Below are positions 16,540 to 23,761 of a stretch of DNA of 64,000 nt, piece by piece. Each line of letters begins with the position of its first letter. The stretch's first letter is position 1. Under the pieces are notes generated by a model. That model did not search any database, was not told the DNA's origin, and saw only the letters and a program-made list of their open reading frames with translations. The position numbers were made by a program, and so were the translations under genes. The stretch comes from Chryseobacterium sp. (GTDB taxonomy: Bacteria > Bacteroidota > Bacteroidia > Flavobacteriales > Weeksellaceae): positions 174,143-238,142 of the forward strand of contig JAITMC010000013.1 in the NCBI GenBank assembly GCA_031277615.1. Reading direction: 5' to 3'.

Positions 16540-17100
16540 TCAGTAAGGATACTGTTTTTTGATGACCTCAAGTTGGTTCTGCAGATTTGTTTTTAGCATT
16601 TCATTGATTTCAGGCCATTTTTCATAGTGATCAAGGCTGAAATCCTTATAAAGACCCAACAGTTCCAGAAAATTGGATTTGAAAAGCCTCTGGGACTCAT
16701 AACGTTCATCGGAATGGAAATCCCTATAATCGTAAAAACGGTACAGTAAAAACTGTTCATCCGAACTAAGGCTTTCCTCATAAGAAATATGGGTTGCCGT
16801 TTCAAAAGCCTTTTTGAAAGTTACTTTTTCCGTGTTAAGCAGCTGAAATAATATTCCCAGAACAGCTCTGGAACAGATTTCAGGATCTGCTTCTGCTGAA
16901 TTCTTCCGTAATATCTGAGACAGATCATGCACATCCCTTACCGTGGAAAGCTCAATGAAAACATAGTCTGACTCTTCCTCAGAAGCCAGGATACCGTCTG
17001 CCCATTCCGAAATCATTGCTGTTGGGATTAGTCCCTCGTTCAGGAGGATCATAAAAACCTGCAATAGATTTTCATGATCCTTTATAGAAGTCCTGTTCAT
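16540..17100 (-). CDS. Hypothetical helical protein, probable immunity-array member
   Basis: A 186-residue soluble, acidic, helix-rich protein (LLQVFMILLNEGLIPTAMISEWADG at the N terminus). No signal peptide or catalytic motif is seen and no family is recognised. Its ATG overlaps the stop of the Imm22-like gene by one base (TGATG), indicating translational coupling. Small soluble acidic proteins coupled to an Imm22-like gene suggest an immunity array; this is inference. Confidence 0.55.
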   Translation of the reverse strand: MNRTSIKDHENLLQVFMILLNEGLIPTAMISEWADGILASEEESDYVFIELSTVRDVHDLSQILRKNSAEADPEICSRAVLGILFQLLNTEKVTFKKAFETATHISYEESLSSDEQFLLYRFYDYRDFHSDERYESQRLFKSNFLELLGLYKDFSLDHYEKWPEINEMLKTNLQNQLEVIKKQYPY

Positions 17101-17504
17101 CAGGAATCAACTGAGAATTCAATTTCTCCCATATAATACAGGGCGTAATCATCCGTCTCCACGGAAACAGGTTTCGGAACAGCAAATCTGCTGGCAAAAA
17201 TAATAGCATTCACAGGCGTGTCCATTCCCAGTTCGTTGATTTTTTGGGCTATAGCCGGAAGCCATTCATCGGCATAGGAATATTCCGAGAACTTTTCATA
17301 GATTCCCAGTCTTTCGTCTTCAAAGCCGTATTCCAGAAAATCATAATCGAACCAGTTAATATGCTGTGATTCGGCAAATTTTGAAACATATTCGTCATCA
17401 GATTCCTCCCCGATATAATAATCGTCATTCTCTTCTACAAAATCATAGAATTCCTCTTCGCTTCTGAAATATCCCAGCCAGAAGTGTGAAATTTCTTTAT
17501 CCAT
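17100..17504 (-). CDS. Imm22-like immunity protein
   Basis: A 134-residue, strongly acidic protein. The start ISHFWLGYFRSEEEFYDFVEE resembles the opening of immunity protein family 22 (HxWxGxF-x-SEEEFxxY), and the middle DEYVSKFAESQHINWFDYDFLEYGFED fits the same family. Such proteins neutralise nuclease-type polymorphic toxins in the cytoplasm. No toxin gene is adjacent, so it would be an orphan immunity gene. It is coupled to the next gene by a one-base overlap. Confidence 0.6.
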   Translation of the reverse strand: MDKEISHFWLGYFRSEEEFYDFVEENDDYYIGEESDDEYVSKFAESQHINWFDYDFLEYGFEDERLGIYEKFSEYSYADEWLPAIAQKINELGMDTPVNAIIFASRFAVPKPVSVETDDYALYYMGEIEFSVDS

Positions 17505-17716
17505 AAATTATTTTTTTGTTACTGTAGTTCTTTAACCTTCCTGATGGATCGCTTTTATCAGTTGTTTTTCAGGTTGCAAAGCCCTGTTTTCCGATAAAAT
17601 AACCAGTTCTGGCATCTGTTTCTGCAAAAATATTCAATTAATCGGACTTTATTGAAATCAAATACCGGTGCATTTTCAAAATATATCGTAATTTTATTTT
17701 GGTTAAATTATCTTTT

Positions 17717-18364
17717 ATGGAATTTTTACAGGACCATTCCGTCCAAAATGAGCTGCTGCTGATACTGATCTCCGTTGTCCTTGGACTGCTGATTGGGGCG
17801 GAACGGGAATACCGGAACAAATCGGCGGGGCTGCGTACCTTTATCCTGGTATGTTTCGGATCATGTCTGTTTACCATCCTTTCCATTAAAATCGGAATCG
17901 GAAATCCTGACCGTCTTGCAGCCAATATCATTACCGGAATCGGATTTTTAGGAGCCGGGGTTATTTTTAAAGGAGATAATAAAATTGACGGGATTACCAC
18001 AGCAACCACGATCTGGGCTACGGCTTCCATAGGAATGGCTGTTGGATCCGGATATGTGTACCTGTCGATGTTGGGAACCGCCTTGGTGCTGCTTATCCTG
18101 AGTGCGCTCATTTACCTTCAGGAATGGATAGACTATCGTCATAGGATCAGGGAGTACAGAATTACTGTTGCGAAAAAAGAAGATATCAGCTATTGCGAAA
18201 AAGTATTTAAAGAACACCATTTAAAATACCTTTTGGTCAAGCTTCAGTATACGAAAGACAATCTTTCCGTCACATGGAAACTGACAGGAGATCATAAAGA
18301 CCACGATCAAATTATCAGGAACCTGATTGATGATCCAAAGATCATTGCTTACCAATTTTTTTAA
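17717..18364 (+). CDS. MgtC/SapB family membrane protein
   Basis: A 215-residue protein from the ATG at 17717 (the TTG at 17699 is less likely). The N-terminal half has the MgtC helices and signatures: VVLGLLIGAEREYRNKSAG, GIGFLGAGVIFKG, TTATTIWATASIGMAVGSG, followed by a C-terminal ACT-like domain (YRITVAKKEDISYCEKVF). MgtC proteins sit in the inner membrane; in pathogens they help growth at low magnesium and repress F-ATPase, and in other bacteria the role is less clear. It is a single gene divergent from the Imm22-like operon and ends in a shared terminator. Confidence 0.9.
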   Translation: MEFLQDHSVQNELLLILISVVLGLLIGAEREYRNKSAGLRTFILVCFGSCLFTILSIKIGIGNPDRLAANIITGIGFLGAGVIFKGDNKIDGITTATTIWATASIGMAVGSGYVYLSMLGTALVLLILSALIYLQEWIDYRHRIREYRITVAKKEDISYCEKVFKEHHLKYLLVKLQYTKDNLSVTWKLTGDHKDHDQIIRNLIDDPKIIAYQFF

Positions 18365-18374
18365 ATAACGACAA

Positions 18375-18403
18375 AAAAATAAAGGCCTGAGCCTTTATTT
18401 TTT
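18375..18403. terminator. Bidirectional terminator between mgtC-like and nlpE-like genes
   Basis: AAAAATAAAGGC (18375-18386) and GCCTTTATTTTT (18391-18402) form a 12-bp stem around CTGA. It overlaps the last codons of the nlpE-like gene. Confidence 0.75.
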
Positions 18404-18886
18404 CTTGAAAACATACAGATCCTTATTCGGTCCGTCAATTTCCTTACCATCCATATCCAGTTGGATAAGCTTATTTTCACCTACTTTATATTTGTAGTTG
18501 GCCGTTTTACCTTTCAGCGTAATGATACTTCCTGTAGAATCCCATGTAAAGCTTCCTTTATCCTCGTTTTTGGAATTTCTGTCGATATACTCTTCAGTAA
18601 TGCTGAAGGTCTTGTCATTGTTGATCGTAAGGGAAGTTTTGATTCCCGGACAGTCGGCACATGGAACCACGGCGTCATAGGTACCGGCCCAGTCTAAAGC
18701 ATTTTCTGAAGTATCGCCAGGTGCGGAAGGAGTTGCTTTGGCAATACTGTCAGCAGGAGTAGTGGTCTGAACCGTGGCAGAGTCACTGATAGGGTCAGCC
18801 GGCTCACCATGAGTCTTTTCCTTGGTACATGAAGTAAGGAATGCTGCAGAGGCAATTCCCAGAATAAGCATTTTGTTTTTAAACAT
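18395..18886 (-). CDS. NlpE-like copper resistance lipoprotein
   Basis: A 163-residue lipoprotein from the ATG at 18886, giving the signal MFKNKMLILGIASAAFLTSC with the lipobox at LTSC. After a Thr/Ser/Ala-rich linker (about 20-60), the NlpE N-terminal domain reads WAGTYDAVVPCADCPGIKTSLTIN, with the CxxC pair, then strands to GSFTWDSTGSIITLKG. In E. coli NlpE reports surface contact and copper stress to the Cpx system; flavobacterial homologs only have the N-terminal domain and their role is untested. It ends in a terminator shared with the MgtC-like gene. Confidence 0.85.
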   Translation of the reverse strand: MFKNKMLILGIASAAFLTSCTKEKTHGEPADPISDSATVQTTTPADSIAKATPSAPGDTSENALDWAGTYDAVVPCADCPGIKTSLTINNDKTFSITEEYIDRNSKNEDKGSFTWDSTGSIITLKGKTANYKYKVGENKLIQLDMDGKEIDGPNKDLYVFKKK

Positions 18887-18970
18887 GATAAGTAATTTAA
18901 ATATATTAATATTAAGTTCAGTCTTAGTCAACAAAAATCACGCCATAGGGATTGAGACGGTTGTGTAATG

Positions 18971-19012
18971 GTTGATGGATGATGGGTGATGATGAGTGAT
19001 GGGTGATGATGA
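18971..19012. repeat. GATG-rich repeat, copy 2
   Basis: GTTGATGGATGATGGGTGATGATGAGTGATGGG and onward, followed at 19083-19118 by a CATCTATTCGTCTATTATC stretch. The same two parts in the same order recur at 23509-23712. Confidence 0.6.
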
Positions 19013-19210
19013 AGTCTTGCCAATGAAATCCGGACTTCGTTTCAAGAGTAATAATACCTGAACAACAATAACCATCCTAAAGTCTATCATCTATTCGTCT
19101 ATTATCTATACATCTACCACGATCCCTTTTTTCCCTATAAAAGTTAATTTTCACAGCCATTTAATAGCCTTATTCTTAATTTTCTTCGTAAATTGGGCAA
19201 AATTTTGATT

Positions 19211-21349
19211 ATGACAAAAAAGATACTTTTATCCGTATTTATTTTGCCGGCTGCAATGGCATTTGCACAACAATATGGAGGAATGTGGATTCCTACAGAA
19301 TTGAATGAGAAGGAAATGAAGGACCTGGGAATGAAGATCTCTGCCAAAGATATTTTCAATACACAGAAACCCAGCATTAAAGATGCGGTAGTGCAGTTCA
19401 ACGGCGGATGTACAGCAGAAATTATTTCACCAAAAGGACTCTTGCTTACCAACCACCACTGTGGTTATGGGCAGATACAGGCACATTCTACCGTTCAGAA
19501 CGATCTTCTCTCCAACGGCTTCTGGGCTAAAAATACCCAGGGAGAACTTCCTAATCCGGGCGTGAAAGTAGATTTTATTGTTGATATCAAAGAAGTTACA
19601 GATCAGATCCTGGAAGGTACAGACAACCTTGTGGAGCCTGAACTGGCCAAAAAGATCGCTAAAAACATTGAGATCTATAAAAACTCTCAGAAAACAGAGT
19701 CCTATCAGTCTATTTCTGTAAAACCGATGTACTATGGCAATAAATATTATGCCTATACCATTGAAACCTACAAGGATATCCGTCTGGTAGGAGCACCGCC
19801 TCAGAGCATCGGGAAATTCGGAAGTGATACCGACAACTGGGTATGGCCAAGACATACCGGAGACTTCTCAATCTTCAGAATTTATGCAGGTAAAGACAAC
19901 AAACCGGCAGAATATTCGGCAGATAACATTCCTTACGTTCCGAAACACTACCTTCCGGTTTCCATCAAAGATAAAAACGAAAACGATTTTACATTTGTTT
20001 TCGGATTCCCTGGAAAAACAACAGAATATCTTCCTGCTGTAGCGGTTGAGAAGATCATGAAAGATATAGATCCTGCCAGAATTGCCGTACGTGAAGTGGC
20101 ATTGAAGACGCTTGATGAGAAAATGCGTACCGACAGTGAAACGCGCATCAAATATGCTTCAAAATATGCTTCAGTAGCCAATTACTGGAAAAAATGGATC
20201 GGAGAAGTAGAAGGATTGAAGAAATCCAATGCTGTTGAGAAAAAAGTAATGTATGAAGGTTCTCTGGTGGCTAAAAACTCTGAGGTAAAGACTACTCTTG
20301 ACCAGCTGAACAAACTGTACAACGATCAGGCCCCTTACGCACTGAATAACGCTTACTATACGGAGGTGGTAAGAAATGCAGAAACCCTGAAGCTTGCCGG
20401 TGATTATTACGATTATATAGCCGCTGTAGAAGCGGGAAGAATGGAGGAGAAGGAACTGGCAAAGATCAAAACAAAACTGACCTCATTCTACAAAGATTAC
20501 AGTGCTGAACTGGATGCTAAAGTAACGGCAAAATTACTGGCCTTATATGTTAATAAAACGGCTCCGCAGTTTATCCCTGCCGGATTCAATAAATATAAGG
20601 ACGAAAATCCGAACATTCAGATTATTGAAGACATGTCCAAAAATTCAATCATTACAGGAAGAGCCCAGGTAAACGGAGCTTCCCTGAATGCAGATATTGA
20701 TAAGGCATTCTCCAATCCGGACAAGCTGATCAAAACCCTGAAAAAAGATCCTGTTTTCCAGCTGTATGCAGCGATGAGAGAAACATACATGAAAACAGCT
20801 GATCCTCAGTTCACCACGCTTCAGGGGAAAATTGACGTTCTTCAGAAAAAATTTATGGCTCAGCAGATGCAGACGGATAAAGAAAGAAAATTCTTCCCGG
20901 ATGCCAATTCCACGCTTCGTGTAACCTATGGAAAAGTAAAGGGATCTACACCCAGAGATGCTGTTTCTTATGGTTACCAGACCCATTTAGCCGGAGTTAT
21001 TGAAAAATATGTTCCCGGAGATTATGAATTTGATGTGCCTAAAAAACTGATCGATCTTTACAATCAGAAAGACTACGGAAATTATAAAGATAAAACAGGC
21101 GATGTACCTGTAGGATTTACGGCTACGAACCATACTACCGGAGGAAACTCAGGAAGTCCGGCGCTTGATGCCTACGGAAACCTTGTGGGGCTGAACTTCG
21201 ACAGACAGTGGGAGGGAACAATGAGTGACATCAACTACGATCCGCGTTTCAGCAGAAATATTATGGTTGATACCAAATACATCCTGTTCATCATCGATAA
21301 ATTTGCCGATTCCAAATGGCTTATTGATGAAATGAAAGTGATAAAATAA
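19211..21349 (+). CDS. dpp11: S46 family dipeptidyl-peptidase, DPP11-type
   Basis: A 712-residue exported serine peptidase. The ATG at 19211 gives a signal peptide ending AFAQ; the TTG 18 bases earlier is unlikely. Its chymotrypsin-like domain carries the catalytic His (TNHHCGYG, about 82-83), an Asp in WPRHTGDFSIFR and the Ser of TGGNSGSP (647). The helical domain fills the middle. Eighteen residues after the Ser is Arg (LNFDRQW, 665), matching the S1 arginine known in DPP11 for Asp/Glu specificity; DPP7 has Gly there. It therefore should release acidic dipeptides from periplasmic oligopeptides. It is a single gene with a strong terminator. Confidence 0.9.
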   Translation: MTKKILLSVFILPAAMAFAQQYGGMWIPTELNEKEMKDLGMKISAKDIFNTQKPSIKDAVVQFNGGCTAEIISPKGLLLTNHHCGYGQIQAHSTVQNDLLSNGFWAKNTQGELPNPGVKVDFIVDIKEVTDQILEGTDNLVEPELAKKIAKNIEIYKNSQKTESYQSISVKPMYYGNKYYAYTIETYKDIRLVGAPPQSIGKFGSDTDNWVWPRHTGDFSIFRIYAGKDNKPAEYSADNIPYVPKHYLPVSIKDKNENDFTFVFGFPGKTTEYLPAVAVEKIMKDIDPARIAVREVALKTLDEKMRTDSETRIKYASKYASVANYWKKWIGEVEGLKKSNAVEKKVMYEGSLVAKNSEVKTTLDQLNKLYNDQAPYALNNAYYTEVVRNAETLKLAGDYYDYIAAVEAGRMEEKELAKIKTKLTSFYKDYSAELDAKVTAKLLALYVNKTAPQFIPAGFNKYKDENPNIQIIEDMSKNSIITGRAQVNGASLNADIDKAFSNPDKLIKTLKKDPVFQLYAAMRETYMKTADPQFTTLQGKIDVLQKKFMAQQMQTDKERKFFPDANSTLRVTYGKVKGSTPRDAVSYGYQTHLAGVIEKYVPGDYEFDVPKKLIDLYNQKDYGNYKDKTGDVPVGFTATNHTTGGNSGSPALDAYGNLVGLNFDRQWEGTMSDINYDPRFSRNIMVDTKYILFIIDKFADSKWLIDEMKVIK

Positions 21350-21370
21350 TTTTTAAAAGTGATACCTTTA

Positions 21371-21410
21371 AGAATCTATTTGAATTTAATTTTGAATAGA
21401 TTCTTTTTAT
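21371..21410 (+). terminator. Terminator of the S46 peptidase gene
   Basis: AGAATCTATT (21371-21380) and AATAGATTCT (21395-21404) form a perfect 10-bp stem followed by TTTTA. The loop contains TAATTTTG (21387-21394), a possible -7 element for the next gene. Confidence 0.7.
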
Positions 21411-21419
21411 TTTTACAGG

Positions 21420-22418
21420 ATGAAAGACAGGATCATCAGTCTGCTCGCGGCCTTGGAATCTTACAATATCGGGAAAACTTTTCCGCTGGAATACTGCCTG
21501 CCGGTTTATCACTGTGTTTCTGATGACGACCTGCCTCATGCAAAACATATCATCCGATACAGGAATACAAGGCAGTTTGAAGAAGATCTGGACTTTCTGT
21601 CAAAACATTTTCAGTGGGTGAACTGGTCAGAATTTAAAGATTTTGTCAACGGTCATTTTAAACCGGTAAAAAAAATTGCCCTGCTTACCTTTGATGACGG
21701 ATTCAGGGATTTTTATGAGACTGTGGTTCCCATTCTGGAAAGAAAAGGAATCTATGCCTGTAACTTCATCAACCCTGCTTTCATCGATAATCAGGACCTC
21801 ATGTTCAGGTGTAAAGCCAGTATCATCATCGATACCGCTGAAAAAAAGAAAACCCTGAATCCGGAAATCTATCCGCTGCTCTCCATGGAAGAGCTGGAAA
21901 GAGAAGCTTTAAAACAGCAGGTTCTGCTATTGAACCATAAAGACGGGAGAATCCTGGATCAGGTGGCTGAAAAACTGGAAATAGATTTTAAAGCGTATTT
22001 AAAAGAATATCAGCCTTACCTCAGAACGGAACAGCTTCATACATTAGCGAAAAAAGGTTTTGGAATTTCATCCCACAGCTGGGATCATCCCCTCTACAAT
22101 AAGCTTTCTTTAAATGAACAGCTGGAAACAACCAACCGTACACTCAGCTACCTTAAAGAACATGATTTTTTATACGAAAGTTTTGCATTCCCGTTTACAG
22201 ATTTCGGTGTAAAGAAAGCTTTTTTTGAAGAGCTTTTTAGGAATGAAGACCTGTTCTGCAGCTTCGGATGTGCGGGAATAAAACTGGACAGTGTGACCCG
22301 GAATTTCCAGAGGATTCCTATGGAAACCGGAGAAGGGGCAGAAAAGATCCTGAAACGAGAAATAGCCTATTTCAGGCTGAAAAAGCTGATTGGTAAAAAT
22401 AAGATAGTGAGATCATGA
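21420..22418 (+). CDS. Polysaccharide deacetylase family protein
   Basis: A 332-residue protein with a NodB-type CE4 fold: catalytic base motif LLTFDDGFRDFYETVVPIL (about 82-100) and the metal-binding SSHSWDHPLYNKLS (about 220-233). No signal peptide is seen, so it probably acts in the cytoplasm or on lipid-linked sugars. CE4 enzymes remove N- or O-acetyl groups from polysaccharides. The next gene, a GNAT acetyltransferase, overlaps it by ATGA, so the two are made together and may act on the same surface glycan or cell-wall sugar; the substrate is unknown. Confidence 0.85.
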   Translation: MKDRIISLLAALESYNIGKTFPLEYCLPVYHCVSDDDLPHAKHIIRYRNTRQFEEDLDFLSKHFQWVNWSEFKDFVNGHFKPVKKIALLTFDDGFRDFYETVVPILERKGIYACNFINPAFIDNQDLMFRCKASIIIDTAEKKKTLNPEIYPLLSMEELEREALKQQVLLLNHKDGRILDQVAEKLEIDFKAYLKEYQPYLRTEQLHTLAKKGFGISSHSWDHPLYNKLSLNEQLETTNRTLSYLKEHDFLYESFAFPFTDFGVKKAFFEELFRNEDLFCSFGCAGIKLDSVTRNFQRIPMETGEGAEKILKREIAYFRLKKLIGKNKIVRS

Positions 22419-23491
22419 TACAGCTGAAAACATTCAACAGAAAAGAGTTGGAAGACTTTATGGCTTCAGGTGATTTCCGTAGCTATAGTTTTCTTCCCAT
22501 TACTGAGCATCGTGCAGCATCTCAGATCAGAAATCCCAAAGCATCGGATGAGCAGACTCTTCTGATTCTTGCTTTTGATGAAGGCCAGCTGGCGGGATAT
22601 GCCGGATGCTTTCCCGATCATTTTACAGCCGGAGAAAAGGTGATTCCTTACGCATGGCTGAGTACCCTCTTTGTACATCCGGATTTCCGTAAGAAAAGAG
22701 TGGCAAAAATCCTGCTGAAAAAGGTAATTGAAGAATACCAGGGCCGGATTGCCATCACAGAATTTACCGCAGAGGCCGAAGCCCTTTACAATATTATGGG
22801 TGTTTTTGAGTATGTTTTTCCCAAAGAAGGAAAAAGGTACTATTTCAGGACAGATGCAGCCCATCTCATTCCTGAGAAAAAGCCGGATGTAAAATCGCTG
22901 AAACCTCTTTTCAAGGTTATGGATGTTGCAGCCAATTCATTGATTTCAGTAAAAAATATCGGAGTAAAGAAGCCTGATTTCAAATATGAAATCCTGGACC
23001 GTATTGATGCAGAAAGTGCAGATTTTATGGCATCATTTTCAGGTCAGCGTAATGCAGAAGAAATCAATGTTTTTATTGATCATCCCTGGATACTGGAAGG
23101 GAAGAAAGACAACCGCTACCTTTTTTCAAGCTTTGCTGAGGTTTTTAAATATCTCTGGATAAAGCTGTATGACGAAAACAATACATTGTCTGCCTGCTTC
23201 CTGCTTCAGCTCCGCGACGGATACCTGAAAATACCTTATCTTTTTTCAAATGAAGACCAGGATCGGGTTGTCCGGTTTCTGTCTTTTTTTATCGTTAAAC
23301 ATAAAATCAAAGGTTTTACCTGCTACCAGACCGCTCTTAATGATAAGATCAAAAAATCGGCGGCATTCCCGAAGATTTATGAACGCGGTTTCAAACGTGA
23401 ATACCTCTTTCATCAACAATTGCTCGAAAGTCTTCCCGAAGGATTCGATCCTCATTATCAGGACGGCGACGGCGATTGTATGATGACGTAG
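22415..23491 (+). CDS. GNAT family N-acetyltransferase
   Basis: A 358-residue protein whose N-terminal half is a GNAT domain: VIPYAWLSTLFVHPDFRKKRVAKILLKKVIEEY (about 88-110) with the acetyl-CoA loop R/K-x-x-R-V-AK, then IAITEFTAEAEALYNIMGVFEYV. The C-terminal 190 residues look like a second, diverged acetyltransferase-like half (LSACFLLQLRDGYLKIPYL). The gene overlaps the deacetylase by 4 bp. The substrate is unknown; an acetylation/deacetylation pair on one sugar or peptide is inferred. Confidence 0.8.
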   Translation: MIQLKTFNRKELEDFMASGDFRSYSFLPITEHRAASQIRNPKASDEQTLLILAFDEGQLAGYAGCFPDHFTAGEKVIPYAWLSTLFVHPDFRKKRVAKILLKKVIEEYQGRIAITEFTAEAEALYNIMGVFEYVFPKEGKRYYFRTDAAHLIPEKKPDVKSLKPLFKVMDVAANSLISVKNIGVKKPDFKYEILDRIDAESADFMASFSGQRNAEEINVFIDHPWILEGKKDNRYLFSSFAEVFKYLWIKLYDENNTLSACFLLQLRDGYLKIPYLFSNEDQDRVVRFLSFFIVKHKIKGFTCYQTALNDKIKKSAAFPKIYERGFKREYLFHQQLLESLPEGFDPHYQDGDGDCMMT

Positions 23492-23508
23492 TGAAAAGAT
23501 GGTAGCTT

Positions 23509-23554
23509 GATGATGGGTGATGGGTGATGGATGATGGATGATGGATGGTGGATG
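23509..23554. repeat. GATG-rich repeat, copy 3
   Basis: TGATGATGGGTGATGGGTGATGGATGATGG and onward, followed at 23679-23712 by CATCTATCCGTCTATCATC, as downstream of copy 2. Copies 2 and 3 bracket the peptidase-deacetylase-GNAT segment. Confidence 0.6.
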
Positions 23555-23723
23555 TTCACTAACCCCTGATACAGAATATATTTTTTTATCTTAATCCAAC
23601 CTGGTTTTCAGATTAATTCAGATAAAACAATCTTTATATATTAGTTAATAATCATCTGATAAACGACTGAAATTCTTTCATCTATCCGTCTATCATCTCT
23701 ATTATTTCACCTCTCCATCACTC

Positions 23724-23753
23724 AAAAAAAAGACCGCCCAAAACTGAGCGGCC
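23724..23753 (-). terminator. Terminator of the M16 peptidase gene
   Basis: On the minus strand GGCCGC (23753-23748) and GCGGTC (23737-23732) pair with one G-U, followed by a T7-T8 run (the A8 at 23724-23731). Confidence 0.7.
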
Positions 23754-23761
23754 TTCTGTTC

